DNA of 64,000 nt, taken from positions 1 through 64,000 of the forward strand of contig JAFXIS010000028.1 in NCBI GenBank assembly GCA_017532885.1, in the 5' to 3' direction. Below are positions 55,272 through 64,000 of the stretch, piece after piece. The notes under the pieces were generated by a model that saw nothing but the letters and a program-made list of their open reading frames with translations, was not told the origin of the DNA and did no database searches. The position numbers were made by a program, and so were the translations under genes. Each line of letters starts with the position of its first letter. Positions within the stretch are counted from its first letter, which is position 1. The stretch comes from Alistipes sp. Its GTDB lineage: Bacteria > Bacteroidota > Bacteroidia > Bacteroidales > Rikenellaceae.

Positions 55272-55805
55272 ATGAGCGAGATGTGTTTACAGAAAACTTA
55301 CAAAGTCGGCGACTACTACAACAAAAACGGCAAAGAAGGTATTGTTTTCTGGGTACATGAAACAGGAGAGCACGGCAAAATTGTAAGCCTTACACAGAAT
55401 GTGTTAGCATGGACTACCAGAGATCAATTTGTAAGCCGTATAGCAGTAAATGCCGGGTGTGAAATCGATGGTAAAGCTAACACCTATGCTGTTATGTCCC
55501 GACCCGACAGCGCAGAATACCCTGCGTTTGTGTGGTGTCGAAGTATGGGTGAGGATTGGTACTTGCCGGCATTATGGGAGATGGAGTTTTTGACACTTGA
55601 TCAAACGGTGCGCGACAAAGTAAATCGTACACTTAAAGAGCGCAGCGCAACAGAAATTTCATATTATGGATTGTATTACTGGACATCAACCGAGCATCCG
55701 CAAAATGAGCCCTACCTCGCATATTGCATTGATGTTGCTGAAAATTGTGCGAAGGAGTGCCGTAAAGATCTGATTATGAATGTGCGTGCTATAGCAAGTT
55801 TTTAG
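55272..55805 (+). CDS. DUF1566/FISUMP-like domain protein
   Basis: 177 residues, no signal peptide seen. YKVGDYYNKNGKEGIVFWV opens a domain like the Lcl/DUF1566 or Fibrobacter-paralogous fold, which continues with DWYLPALWEMEFL, YYGLYYWTSTEH and ends VRAIASF, the usual closing motif. Such domains are often found in extracellular Bacteroidetes proteins; here it is alone and apparently cytoplasmic. It stands between two terminators. Function unknown. Confidence 0.78.
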   Translation: MSEMCLQKTYKVGDYYNKNGKEGIVFWVHETGEHGKIVSLTQNVLAWTTRDQFVSRIAVNAGCEIDGKANTYAVMSRPDSAEYPAFVWCRSMGEDWYLPALWEMEFLTLDQTVRDKVNRTLKERSATEISYYGLYYWTSTEHPQNEPYLAYCIDVAENCAKECRKDLIMNVRAIASF

Positions 55806-55858
55806 AATGTAATACTGGATATAATTGGTTGCGTGGAGCAACTAGCATATATTATGAT

Positions 55859-55886
55859 AAAAGGCGGTTTTCGGACCGCCTTTTCT
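55859..55886 (+). terminator. Terminator after the DUF1566-like gene
   Basis: AAAAGGCGGT and ACCGCCTTTT form a 10-bp stem followed by CTT. Confidence 0.8.
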
Positions 55887-55937
55887 TGTGCTTGTAAAGC
55901 CTCTTCGAGGTTATGTTCCCCCATTTGCTTTTACTGC

Positions 55938-55977
55938 AAAAAAAATCCTATCCTCGTGCGAGGATAGGATTTTTTTT
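55938..55977. terminator. Strong terminator of the YeiH gene (bidirectional)
   Basis: Arms 55938-55956 and 55959-55977 are perfectly complementary over 19 bases, with eight A and eight T at the outer ends. Confidence 0.85.
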
Positions 55978-55994
55978 CTATTTGTTTGCGCGCT

Positions 55995-57236
55995 TTACGC
56001 TGCTAACATAGGCTTAATTACACCGAAGAGCATATATGCTACAACCAATGTTACAACGATGTTGAATGCCTGTGCTGTGAGGAATGCCCACAAAGTCTTG
56101 CGGTTCTCCTTCGAGAAGATATCGGCGAAGCGAGTCTCCAAACCTACGCAGATAAAGGCAATGCTGAACAGGGCGTTTGTGAAGCCCTTGGTAATCTTGC
56201 CCACAGCCTTTGCATCGGGAGTATCCAAGCAGAAGCTGAACACCAATGAGGCTACGATGAAGCCAACGACGAACTTGGGGAAGCGGTCCCAGATAACGCC
56301 GATTGTAGGCTTATCCTCCTTATGCTCGCCGCGGTATGACCACATGAGTGAAATGGCAAATGCCGCAACTCCGAGCAATACATTCTGTGATGACTTAACG
56401 ATAATGGCGGTCTGTGCAGCAACATCACCGAGCAGAGTACCTGAAGCAGCCACAGCGCCCGTAGTGTCGATAGTACCACCCAACCAAGCGCCGGCAACCT
56501 CATCGGGCAGGCCGAGCCACTTGGCGATAAACGGCATAAGATACATCATAGGTATAGCACATACCAAAACCAAAGAGATGATGTATGAAAGTTTCTTGTT
56601 GTCACCCTTAATTACACCACAAGTTGCAATCGCAGCCGATACACCGCAGATAGATACCGAACTTGCCAACATTGTAGCTGTTTCGTCGTCCACGCCGCGC
56701 TTGCGAGAGAACCAGAATGCGAAGTACCATACAGTAAATACCACGACAAGAGCCTGTGCCAAGCCGAATACGCCCGACTTCATAACCTCGCCAAAGAGGA
56801 TTGTCGAACCGAGGCAGACGATACCGATTTTGATATAGAACTCGCTCTGAATTGCGGGCTTCAACCACTCCGGTACGCGGAATACATTACTGATGATAAG
56901 ACCGAAGATTACCGAGAAGAATACCGGCTCCAAGCCCCAAGTCTTGATAGGCTCAATCTTCGAGATAACGGTCGCAAAAAGTGAGAGTAGGAAGATTACT
57001 GCCAACGAGAGGAAGATGCCTCTTAGTTTGCGACGCAATACAATGTTGCAGATGTATGTTATACCCAAAATTGCAGCAAACATACCCGCAGCCTTCAACC
57101 ATGAAGCTCCTGTGAGCAGTTCCTTAGGCATAGAAGGCATAAAATCGGGGAACATAACAGCCAAAGCGAGAATCAATGCTCCGGCATAAACGATTACCCA
57201 ATCTTCGTTTTTGAAAGTAGCTAAAAGTTTTTTCAT
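55995..57236 (-). CDS. YeiH family putative sulfate exporter
   Basis: 413 residues with about ten membrane helices. The family (Cons_hypoth698, YeiH) is annotated as putative sulfate exporters. Characteristic parts are the ILGITYICN region, FFSVIFGLIISN, KIGIVCLGSTILFGEV, SVSICGVSAAIATCGVI and GAWLGGTIDTTGAVAASG. It is monocistronic; a weak -7 box lies near 57289-57282. Substrate annotation is uncertain even in the literature. Confidence 0.88.
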   Translation of the reverse strand: MKKLLATFKNEDWVIVYAGALILALAVMFPDFMPSMPKELLTGASWLKAAGMFAAILGITYICNIVLRRKLRGIFLSLAVIFLLSLFATVISKIEPIKTWGLEPVFFSVIFGLIISNVFRVPEWLKPAIQSEFYIKIGIVCLGSTILFGEVMKSGVFGLAQALVVVFTVWYFAFWFSRKRGVDDETATMLASSVSICGVSAAIATCGVIKGDNKKLSYIISLVLVCAIPMMYLMPFIAKWLGLPDEVAGAWLGGTIDTTGAVAASGTLLGDVAAQTAIIVKSSQNVLLGVAAFAISLMWSYRGEHKEDKPTIGVIWDRFPKFVVGFIVASLVFSFCLDTPDAKAVGKITKGFTNALFSIAFICVGLETRFADIFSKENRKTLWAFLTAQAFNIVVTLVVAYMLFGVIKPMLAA

Positions 57237-57380
57237 TATTAATTAGGTATTTAATGTGCGTAAAAATGTCCAACAATGTTGCAAAGATGGTGAAAATAGT
57301 CTAATAAGAAGTAAGTATTTATGCGTATATCTTGCGACTATTCTCGCGCAATATGCTTTGGATGAGAGTATCCCGAGCTA

Positions 57381-58343
57381 TCACTTCGGAATATGCAGAT
57401 GCTTTTCTAAGGTTTCACGGAGGTGCGTAGCATCAAGGTGGGTGTATATTTCGGTTGTGGTGATGCTCTCATGCCCCAACAACTCTTGGACCTGTCGGAT
57501 GTTGGCGCCACCCTCCAAAAGATGCGTAGCAAAGGAGTGGCGCAGTGAGTGAGGACTGATTTTCTTGTTAATTCCGGCGCGCTCTGCCGCTTGCTTTATT
57601 ATGGTGAATATCATCACTCGCGTAAGGCGCTCGCCACGATTGTTCAGGAAGAGAAAATCTCCGCTGCCTCTGCTCTTGCGGCTCTTCTCTGTCGACTCCT
57701 TTTTTGCTTTGCTTTTCTTCCTCTTTTCATCCTCCTTGCGATACTCCAAGTATAGTTGTATGCGGTCACGCGCTATGCCGCTGATAGGTACAAATCGCTG
57801 CTTGTCGCCTTTACCTATTACTCTGATGTAGCCCTCGCCGAAGAATAAATCGCCGATTTTTATGTCGCACAGCTCCGATACGCGCAGCCCGCACGAGTAG
57901 AGAACTTCCAATATCGCTTGGTCGCGCAGACCCTTTGTTGTGGAGTTGTCTATCGAGCCGATAAGGCGGTTTATCTCCTCGATGGAGAGTGTGTCGGGTA
58001 GTGTGCGGTCGATTTTGGGCGGAGTGATAAACTCCGCAGGCGAGCTGTCTATCTTCTCCTCGAGCAACAGATAGTTGAAAAAACTCTTTACGCCGCTTAA
58101 GATGCGTGCCTGCGAACTCTTCTCGTACTTTTGGTTTTCGTAGAGCCAAGTGATGAAATGCTCAATCATCTCGCGGCATACCTCCTTGGGGCGCACATCA
58201 TATTGGCGTAGGATATAGTGCTTGAAGATATCCAAATCCCTCATATAGGATTCGACCGTATTGGCATAGAGATGCTTCTCGATGCGCATGTATGTCTGAT
58301 AGAAAGTTGAAATATTCTCCCAATCCTTGCTGGTTTCTGCCAT
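57381..58343 (-). CDS. xerD: Tyrosine recombinase XerD
   Basis: 320 residues. XerD with XerC resolves chromosome dimers at dif. After the N-terminal SAM-like domain, the catalytic domain carries Arg in CGLRVSE, Lys in [31 protein letters not shown] and the Tyr nucleophile in that last motif. A Lys/Ser-rich insert of about 25 residues (around [20 protein letters not shown]) interrupts the domain before [13 protein letters not shown]. The gene is divergent from prmA, with no mobile-element context, so a housekeeping recombinase is most likely. Confidence 0.92.
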   Translation of the reverse strand: MAETSKDWENISTFYQTYMRIEKHLYANTVESYMRDLDIFKHYILRQYDVRPKEVCREMIEHFITWLYENQKYEKSSQARILSGVKSFFNYLLLEEKIDSSPAEFITPPKIDRTLPDTLSIEEINRLIGSIDNSTTKGLRDQAILEVLYSCGLRVSELCDIKIGDLFFGEGYIRVIGKGDKQRFVPISGIARDRIQLYLEYRKEDEKRKKSKAKKESTEKSRKSRGSGDFLFLNNRGERLTRVMIFTIIKQAAERAGINKKISPHSLRHSFATHLLEGGANIRQVQELLGHESITTTEIYTHLDATHLRETLEKHLHIPK

Positions 58344-58351
58344 ATTATTGC

Positions 58352-58385
58352 TAACTTTGTAAATGCTATTTATAACGCAAAAGTA
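58352..58385. promoter_or_regulatory. Overlapping divergent promoters for prmA and xerD
   Basis: Plus-strand TAACTTTG (58352-58359) serves prmA; minus-strand TACTTTTG (58385-58378) serves xerD. The two start regions face across each other. Confidence 0.6.
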
Positions 58386-58402
58386 GTGAAATTTTACATA
58401 AT

Positions 58403-59239
58403 ATGGAATATACCGAACTTAAAATATCTGTTCGTGACGAGGAGCATGCCGAGATAGTGACGGCAATGTTGGCGGATTTCCCTTTTGAGGCATTTGATGG
58501 CGAGGATAAAGAGCTGCGCGCCTATATCCTTACTGCGGAGTACGATACATGCCATGAGGAGGTTGCCTCGACGCTTGCCACGCTCGATGTCGTGTGGTCG
58601 GAACAACGCATCGTTCAGCAGAATTGGAATGCCGCGTGGGAGAGTGATTTTGAACCTGTGAGTGTTGAGGGCGATTGCCCGATACTTATTCGCGCTCCGC
58701 ATCATGCACCGGCAGAGGAGGGGGTGATGGATGTTGTTATAGCTCCTCGAATGTCGTTCGGTACGGGTCACCACTCAACAACAGCCCTTATGTCGCGCAC
58801 GATTGCCGAAATGGATTTCCGCAATCAGTACGGCTTGGATATGGGATGCGGTACGGGTGTTTTGGCGATTGTTGCGGCAAAGTGTGGCGCTGCCGGTATG
58901 GTTGCAGTCGATATTGACGATTGGGCATGCGATAGTTGCCGCGATAGCATTGCACTGAGTGGCGTTGCCGAAATGGTGGATGTCCGCTGTGGCTCAATGC
59001 AGGAGGTTGCGGGCGAAAAGTTCGATTTCGTGTTGGCTAATATAAATCGCAATATCCTTATTGATATGATGCCCTCGTTTGCCGAGGCTTTGTCGGAGGG
59101 AGGATATCTGCTTATGAGCGGATTCTTTGCCGAGGATATCCCTATCTTGGAGCGCTCTGCTTCGGAGTATGGTTTTTGTCTTGAGCGCCATGCGCAGCGT
59201 GGAGGTTGGGCAGTTATGGTGTGTCGTAAAAATAGTTAG
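58403..59239 (+). CDS. prmA: Ribosomal protein L11 methyltransferase
   Basis: 278 residues. PrmA trimethylates ribosomal protein L11. The N-terminal substrate domain leads to [18 protein letters not shown]-binding [25 protein letters not shown] and the catalytic-loop motif [10 protein letters not shown]. It is followed after 3 bases by the WbqC-like gene. Confidence 0.94.
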   Translation: MEYTELKISVRDEEHAEIVTAMLADFPFEAFDGEDKELRAYILTAEYDTCHEEVASTLATLDVVWSEQRIVQQNWNAAWESDFEPVSVEGDCPILIRAPHHAPAEEGVMDVVIAPRMSFGTGHHSTTALMSRTIAEMDFRNQYGLDMGCGTGVLAIVAAKCGAAGMVAVDIDDWACDSCRDSIALSGVAEMVDVRCGSMQEVAGEKFDFVLANINRNILIDMMPSFAEALSEGGYLLMSGFFAEDIPILERSASEYGFCLERHAQRGGWAVMVCRKNS

Positions 59240-59242
59240 CGT

Positions 59243-59848
59243 ATGACAATATTACCCTCTGCATATATGCCCTCGGTTGAGTATGTCGCACGCCTGTTGC
59301 GTGAGGAGTGCGTTATAGATTTGGGCGAACATTATGTGAAACGCTCGGAGCGCAATCGAGCCTCGATTCTCTCGGCAAATGGAGTTATGCCACTTACCGT
59401 TCATGTGGAGAATGCCAACCGCATGCGTCAGAAGATGCGCGATGTCAGAATCGACTACTCAAAGCGCTGGCAACATCAACATTGGGTATCAATCCTCTCG
59501 GCATATAAGTCGTCGCCATATTTCGACTACTTTGCCGACGATATCGAGCCATTCTATCGTCGTGAGTGGCAATTCTTGGTCGATTATAATCGCGAGTATC
59601 TGCAAGTGCTGCTGAAGTTGCTGGGCTCGAAGTGTGAGGTTAAGTATTCGGAGCAGTATGTGGTCGCCGCGGAGGGAGATTTGGACCTACGCCCTAAAAA
59701 TAAAAATGGCTCCACATTTGTTGCAGAGCCATATTTTCAGGTCTTTTCCGACCGTATGCCATTTCAGGCAAATCTCTCGATTTTAGACCTCATAATGTGT
59801 GAAGGCCCTTCGGCTATCGACGCTGTTTTAATGCGTTGCCAATTGTAA
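59243..59848 (+). CDS. WbqC-like family protein
   Basis: 201 residues. ILPSAYMPSVEYVARLL at the start and YFQVFSDRMPFQANLSILDLIMCEGPSA at the end match the WbqC family, seen in O-antigen and other clusters and of uncertain function. Here it follows prmA by 3 bases, a common arrangement in Bacteroidales. The last 35 bases overlap the convergent GH2-like gene. Confidence 0.87.
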   Translation: MTILPSAYMPSVEYVARLLREECVIDLGEHYVKRSERNRASILSANGVMPLTVHVENANRMRQKMRDVRIDYSKRWQHQHWVSILSAYKSSPYFDYFADDIEPFYRREWQFLVDYNREYLQVLLKLLGSKCEVKYSEQYVVAAEGDLDLRPKNKNGSTFVAEPYFQVFSDRMPFQANLSILDLIMCEGPSAIDAVLMRCQL

Positions 59849-61811
59849 TGGTTTCATCGTCGGTGAGCTCTCCTGCTTTCACTACGACTTTGTTGCGTCC
59901 GTGCATGATGATGGAGTCGGATATAAATTGGCATGGAGCGACCTCCTTTACCGCAATGGTATCCTTATTTACCAACAATATCGGCTGCTCCTTTGCCGAG
60001 GAGTAGAACTTCACCTGCTGAATTGTGTCTTGGCGAATGTTACGACGCTTTTCGGTAAGGTGTAGCGTAGGTTGCTTCTTGTTCCACAATGCACGATAGA
60101 GATAATAGGCGTCTTTGCAATCCTTCCTGTCGAAGGTTATCAATCCGCGTTGCGACATACCTCCCGTGTGTCGTGCCGAGCCGAAATCGAACATATTGTT
60201 AATCCAGACACCCCAAAATATCGAGTCGGGAGCGATGTGCTTGGCATATCCTTCGTGAAATTCTGTCTGCCAACGCTCAGGTAACCAACGCTCTATAATG
60301 CGGGTGGGTTTAATCACCTCCTCGGTTTGCTGGTCAATCGAGCCCCCTTCACCATAGGCTACGGCAGAGCGCAGATGTCCCCAATCCTTGTAAAGTTTGT
60401 CGCGCCAAATAGCTAAATCCTCAGTCGAGCCGCGCTCCCAACCTACATTCTGTTGCCAAACAATCAGGTCCGTAATAAAGTTTACATCGCCATTTTGGTT
60501 GCTGCAAGCCACCGTCGGGCGGGTAGGGTCTAATCGCTTCGCCGTAGAGTTTAGCTCGCGCACATAATCCAAGACATAATCTCCGCGCTCCCAAATCAGT
60601 GAGAATATTCCCCACATCACAACCGAGGGGTGGTTGTAATTCTGCATGACAATTTCATGCAGTTGTTGCAAGCCGTTTTGCTTGAATTTCTCGGTGGCGT
60701 AATAGAATATATCGCCAAGATAGGGTGCGCGCGTAAATGGAATATCGACCCATGTCAATAAACCCAATTCGTCACAGCGATTGTATAGGTACTGAGCATG
60801 TGGCGCTGTTGCCGAACGAATGGCATTTGCTCCGATGTCGGCAATCTGCTCCAAATCCTCATCATAGTGACGAGTGCGTAGAGCGCTACCAATGGCCGCG
60901 CGGTCGTGGTGCAGCGTAACTCCATGTATAGGGATGTATTCGCCATTGATTTTTAATCCTTTGGCAGTGTGCTCTATTGTACGGAAACCTGTCGTTACGG
61001 TAACCTCATCTTCGTGACGCAGGCCAGCACCAATGGTTATGGTGTAGAGGTTGGGCTCCTTGGGACTCCAAAGCAGAGGCTCCTCAATCGTGAATGGAAT
61101 GTCGATTGGATGATTTGATTCAATTTTGCCCTTCACATATTTCGTGAATACAGCCTCTCCCGATGGGGCTCTGACTGTAATCGAGAGGTCGCACGCCTTG
61201 TCGTGGAGTGTTGTTATCCATACCGACGCCGTTGCATGAACTTCGTTGCTTGAGATGCTGTTCTGGTGAATAAACACTCCATCCGAGCCGTAGTGGAGCG
61301 GAGATATTGTCGTCGGCTCGGTCACAATCAACTCCACATCGCGATATATGCCGCCATAGAGGTTCTCCTCGGTTGAGGTGGGGAGTATATCGTTCTGATA
61401 AGCATTGCTTACCACCACAACGAGTGAATTGTTGTCGCCATAGCGCAAGTGGTTGGTAATCTCGAATGTAAATGCAGTCCAACCACCGCGATGCTCACCT
61501 GCATGGTTGCCGTTTACAAACACATCGGCTATGCTCTGCACGCCATAGAATTTAATGAATATGCGTTTGTTGCTCCACTCCGAGGGGATGTAAATCTCGC
61601 GAGAGTAGTTGGCTGTGGTTTGCAGATATTCGCCCTGTCCGGCAAGTGCATCCAAATTCCATGTGTGGGGCAGCGAGATGTTTCGCGCATAGTCACTGCT
61701 TGTCTCCACTTTGAAGAAAAATTGCCAATTATCGTTTAGTGAAAATGTCTGGCGCGCCATAATCGGCAGGGCGCACAATGCCAATAATATTGTAACTAAA
61801 ATTCTTCTCAT
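59814..61811 (-). CDS. GH2-family exported protein lacking catalytic glutamates (probable pseudoenzyme)
   Basis: 665 residues from the ATG at 61811 (a GTG at 61835 would add 8). Signal peptide 1-20 (ending IMAR). Jelly roll, Ig-like and TIM-barrel domains of GH2 are in order, with a short C-terminal beta region. At the acid/base site, where relatives read WG-x-x-NE, this protein reads WGIFSL (Ser404-Leu405). At the nucleophile site, where relatives read SEYG, it reads VAYG (Ala485). The usual His-Tyr in the RxxHYP loop is also replaced (SATAP). A binding role is possible. Confidence 0.88.
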   Translation of the reverse strand: MRRILVTILLALCALPIMARQTFSLNDNWQFFFKVETSSDYARNISLPHTWNLDALAGQGEYLQTTANYSREIYIPSEWSNKRIFIKFYGVQSIADVFVNGNHAGEHRGGWTAFTFEITNHLRYGDNNSLVVVVSNAYQNDILPTSTEENLYGGIYRDVELIVTEPTTISPLHYGSDGVFIHQNSISSNEVHATASVWITTLHDKACDLSITVRAPSGEAVFTKYVKGKIESNHPIDIPFTIEEPLLWSPKEPNLYTITIGAGLRHEDEVTVTTGFRTIEHTAKGLKINGEYIPIHGVTLHHDRAAIGSALRTRHYDEDLEQIADIGANAIRSATAPHAQYLYNRCDELGLLTWVDIPFTRAPYLGDIFYYATEKFKQNGLQQLHEIVMQNYNHPSVVMWGIFSLIWERGDYVLDYVRELNSTAKRLDPTRPTVACSNQNGDVNFITDLIVWQQNVGWERGSTEDLAIWRDKLYKDWGHLRSAVAYGEGGSIDQQTEEVIKPTRIIERWLPERWQTEFHEGYAKHIAPDSIFWGVWINNMFDFGSARHTGGMSQRGLITFDRKDCKDAYYLYRALWNKKQPTLHLTEKRRNIRQDTIQQVKFYSSAKEQPILLVNKDTIAVKEVAPCQFISDSIIMHGRNKVVVKAGELTDDETITIGNALKQRR

Positions 61812-61863
61812 AACCTGACCTTTATTCTCTGTCACTTTTAATTAAAGGGTGACTAAATTTCCG

Positions 61864-61871
61864 CAAAGATA
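61864..61871 (-). promoter_or_regulatory. -7 box of the GH2-like gene
   Basis: Minus-strand TATCTTTG, 52 bases upstream of the ATG at 61811. Confidence 0.6.
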
Positions 61872-61959
61872 CGAATTATCAAAAAAATATGCTAACTTCG
61901 TGCGAGATTTGTGCTTTGACTTCAACTAAAAGTTGAATAAATATGAAAAAATAACGAAT

Positions 61960-62448
61960 ATGAATATCTTTGACCTCATAGTATATATCGCTTTGGCATG
62001 GGCTGTATTTAATGGCTGGCGACGCGGTTTTTTGTTGCAGATGCTCTCGCTTGTGGCTGTTATTGCCGCTCTCTATTTGGGCGCTCTCTATGGTGCGGAA
62101 CTCGGCTCTCTACTTGGCATGAAGGGTACGACGGCTCAGGTAGGTGGATTTATAACTATTTTTGTGGCGTCACTTATCGCTATCGCTCTCGCCGGGCGTT
62201 TGTTGCGCGGAGTGCTTAAACTTGCGGGTTTGGGCATTGTCGATACTCTGTTGGGTATTCTCTTCTCGGTGGCGAAGGTTGCGCTTATTGTCAGCGTGCT
62301 ATTCTCTTGGTTCTCGGCTTTGAACAGAGATTACAGGTTGGCATCGCGCGAGAAAATCGAATCTTCGCGTTGGTTTGAGCCGGCGGTTGAGATTACCGAC
62401 AAACTCACACCCTATTTCGAGGAGATAAAGGATAATATTTTGCAGTAG
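61960..62448 (+). CDS. CvpA family membrane protein
   Basis: 162 residues from the ATG at 61960; an in-frame TTG at 61933 is less likely. Four membrane helices and the opening FDLIVYIALAWAVFNGWRRGFLLQMLSL match the CvpA/colicin V production family. The family affects envelope functions in several bacteria but has no settled activity. rsgA follows after 4 bases. Confidence 0.87.
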   Translation: MNIFDLIVYIALAWAVFNGWRRGFLLQMLSLVAVIAALYLGALYGAELGSLLGMKGTTAQVGGFITIFVASLIAIALAGRLLRGVLKLAGLGIVDTLLGILFSVAKVALIVSVLFSWFSALNRDYRLASREKIESSRWFEPAVEITDKLTPYFEEIKDNILQ

Positions 62449-62452
62449 GCGT

Positions 62453-63379
62453 ATGGCGGAGAGTTTTTTGGCTACGGTAGTCCGCTCGACGGGCAGTTGG
62501 TATGAGGTGTTGCACGAAGGTAAGTGCTTGCAGTGTCGCATACGCGGAAAATTACGCCTCAAGGGGGTGCGCTCGACCAATCCTGTCGTCGTGGGCGATG
62601 TGGTGCGTTGCGAAAAGGATGAGCAGGGCGAGTATATTATCTCGGCGATTGAGCCTCGCCGCAACTATATCATTCGCCGAGCATCGAATCTCTCGAAGGA
62701 GTCGCATATCATAGCTTCGAATATCGACCAGGCGTTGTTGGTTGTGACACTCTTCTCGCCCGAAACGGCTACGGAGTTTATCGACCGTTTTCTGGTTACC
62801 TGCGAGGCGTATAAAGTCCCCGTGACGATTCTTTTGGCGAAGATTGATTTGGCGCGTCAAGCACCTGAGGCCGTGGAGGAGTTCCACGCAATATATGAGA
62901 GTGCAGGCTATCGTATCGTTGAGGTGTCGGCTACGGAGGGCGAAGGCGTAGATGTGGTGCGAGAGATGCTGCGCGGCAAGACAACACTTCTGTCGGGTAA
63001 TTCGGGCGTTGGAAAATCTACGCTTGTAGCGGCCATTGAGCCGGGATTGGATATCCGTACGGGAGAGATTTCGCAAAGCCACCACAAGGGTCGCCATACG
63101 ACCACTTTTTCGACGATGTACCCTCTTTCGGAGGGCGGCTATATAATTGATACCCCCGGTATTAAGGGCTTCGGCTTGATAGATATCGAGGATGCCGAGT
63201 TGGCGCACTATTTCCCTGAGATGATGCGCTTTCTGCCCGAATGCCGATTCTATAATTGTTCTCATACGCACGAACCGCATTGTGCCGTTGTGGAGGCTGT
63301 CAAGCGAGGCGAAATAGCCTATCCGCGCTATGAGAGTTACCTGAAAATAATGGACGAAGATGACAAGTATCGCAAGTAG
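62453..63379 (+). CDS. rsgA: Ribosome small subunit-dependent GTPase A
   Basis: 308 residues. RsgA checks late 30S maturation. The OB-fold (to about residue 70) is followed by a circularly permuted GTPase: LLAKIDL (G4) comes before GNSGVGKSTL (G1), the RHTTT switch and DTPGIKGFG (G3), then the zinc knuckle C-x4-C-x-H-x5-C. It overlaps the trmH gene by 20 bases. Confidence 0.95.
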   Translation: MAESFLATVVRSTGSWYEVLHEGKCLQCRIRGKLRLKGVRSTNPVVVGDVVRCEKDEQGEYIISAIEPRRNYIIRRASNLSKESHIIASNIDQALLVVTLFSPETATEFIDRFLVTCEAYKVPVTILLAKIDLARQAPEAVEEFHAIYESAGYRIVEVSATEGEGVDVVREMLRGKTTLLSGNSGVGKSTLVAAIEPGLDIRTGEISQSHHKGRHTTTFSTMYPLSEGGYIIDTPGIKGFGLIDIEDAELAHYFPEMMRFLPECRFYNCSHTHEPHCAVVEAVKRGEIAYPRYESYLKIMDEDDKYRK

Positions 63380-64000
63380 ATTAAAGCGTTTGTGCGGAGG
63401 TCACGACGAGGAGTGGTATGCACCCCGCATGGAGTATATGATGGGATTTTTGACCGAGGAGCGTATCGAGGTGTTGCGCCGTACGCTCGCCGAGCGCACG
63501 CGCTATATGACAATCCTTACCGAAAACACCTTCCATCCGCAGAATGCGTCGGCTTTGGTGCGCCATTGTGAGGCCTTCGGTTTGCAGGATTTACATACGG
63601 TCGAGACGCTGTGCAAGTTCAATCCCAATGTGAATATTGTGCGCGGAACGGATAAGTGGGTCGATATTACGCGCCACTCTTCAACTGCGGAGGCTATCTC
63701 GTCGTTGAAGGCTGCGGGATATCGTTTGGTTGCCACTACGCCCCACCGCGAGAGCTGTACGCCCGAAACTTTCGATGTCGAAAAGGGACCTTTCTGCCTC
63801 ATTTTTGGTACGGAGCATGCCGGTGTGAGTGACGAGATTATCGAGGCTGCCGATGAGTATCTGCGCATACCTATGTGTGGTATGGTCGAGAGCCTGAATG
63901 TGTCGGCTTCGGCGGCGATTCTTATATATATGCTCTCGCAGCGCATGCGCCTCTCGCCCTCGATTGATTGGCATTTAAGCGAAGAGGAGAATCGTGAGCT
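63360..64000 (+). CDS. trmH: TrmH-family tRNA/rRNA 2'-O-methyltransferase, partial
   Basis: About 213 residues are visible before the right edge. The SpoU/TrmH motifs are present: ENTFHPQNASALVRHCEAFG (motif 1), LIFGTEHAGVSDEI (motif 2) and IPMCGMVESLNVSASAAILIY (motif 3, knot region). The N-terminal region FLTEERIEVLRRTLAERTRY fits the TrmH (tRNA Gm18) group. The ATG at 63360 gives 23 residues before a second ATG at 63429; either could be used. It overlaps the rsgA 3' end. C-terminus missing. Confidence 0.88.
   Translation, partial: MTSIASRLKRLCGGHDEEWYAPRMEYMMGFLTEERIEVLRRTLAERTRYMTILTENTFHPQNASALVRHCEAFGLQDLHTVETLCKFNPNVNIVRGTDKWVDITRHSSTAEAISSLKAAGYRLVATTPHRESCTPETFDVEKGPFCLIFGTEHAGVSDEIIEAADEYLRIPMCGMVESLNVSASAAILIYMLSQRMRLSPSIDWHLSEEENRE

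Noticed and set aside
55272..55805. DUF1566-like protein as part of a retroelement variable protein (DGR)
   Set aside because: No reverse transcriptase or template-repeat pair is seen nearby, so the idea has no support in the window.
55888..56838. 316-codon plus-strand open frame opposite YeiH
   Set aside because: Antisense to an integral membrane protein with clear family motifs; the frame starts before the bidirectional terminator and has unnatural Thr/Ser/Ala-rich composition.
57381..58343. Tyrosine recombinase as integrase of a genomic island
   Set aside because: It has XerD-type length and motifs, sits next to prmA, and shows no att repeats, tRNA or cargo genes around it.

Overview
The window reads as a chromosomal segment of a Bacteroidales bacterium, possibly Alistipes/Rikenellaceae-like, although genus cannot be fixed from sequence alone. 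Supporting signs are Bacteroidetes-type promoters (TAnnTTTG -7 box with a TTG element about 20 bases upstream), little Shine-Dalgarno sequence, SPII lipoproteins, large exported glycoside hydrolases, and phylum-typical neighbourhoods such as rpmB-rpmG-DUF4295-ftsY-rimO and DUF4271-hemD-rnpA-yidD. No tRNA, rRNA, CRISPR array, prophage or IS transposase was seen. Most of the window is core genome with accessory carbohydrate genes in between.

Layout. 1-1317: the 5' part of a fimbrillin-like/GLUG lipoprotein, leaving the left edge, with a G9 tract at its promoter. 1.7-6.8 kb: GH123-like lipoprotein, ispG, recO, a small anchored protein and an apparently exported peptide deformylase. 7-10 kb: an aldolase, PfkB kinase and D-lyxose-isomerase-like cassette plus a small lipoprotein. 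10.2-16.6 kb: pdxB, two FKBP lipoproteins (one with a degenerate active site), lnt, folC, DUF3467. 16.9-25.4 kb: LysE exporter, cmk, ispH, a membrane protein, an S41 protease, an orphan histidine kinase, DUF4271, hemD, rnpA (with a Cys-rich repeat insert) and yidD. 25.5-31.2 kb (minus): rny, a probable 6S-like RNA, zapA, a coiled-coil partner, rimO, ftsY, DUF4295, rpmG, rpmB. 31.5-36.8 kb (minus): pncB, cinA, a dihydroorotate-dehydrogenase-like gene with altered active-site residues, and a secreted protein. 36.9-47.4 kb: secreted barrel protein, queA, radical SAM, dxs, secreted protein, lipocalin (minus), clpB. 47.7-64 kb: GH2 beta-galactosidase, GH78 rhamnosidase, fructose-bisphosphate aldolase, a DUF1566-like protein, YeiH, xerD, prmA, WbqC-like, a GH2 protein lacking its catalytic glutamates, cvpA, rsgA and a partial trmH.

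Themes. Three MEP isoprenoid genes (ispG, ispH, dxs) lie scattered. Many genes serve translation (def, rimO, prmA, rsgA, trmH, rpmB, rpmG, DUF4295, rnpA, queA). pncB and cinA belong to pyridine-nucleotide salvage. The glycoside hydrolases stand alone without SusC/SusD partners. I did not find one clear new defence or mobile system. The best leads are: a 152-bp MITE-like repeat in two copies with terminal inverted repeats; the GH2 pseudoenzyme; the altered DHODH paralog; the Cys-rich pentapeptide insert in RnpA; the exported deformylase; the isomerase-kinase-aldolase cassette; and the putative 6S RNA next to zapA.
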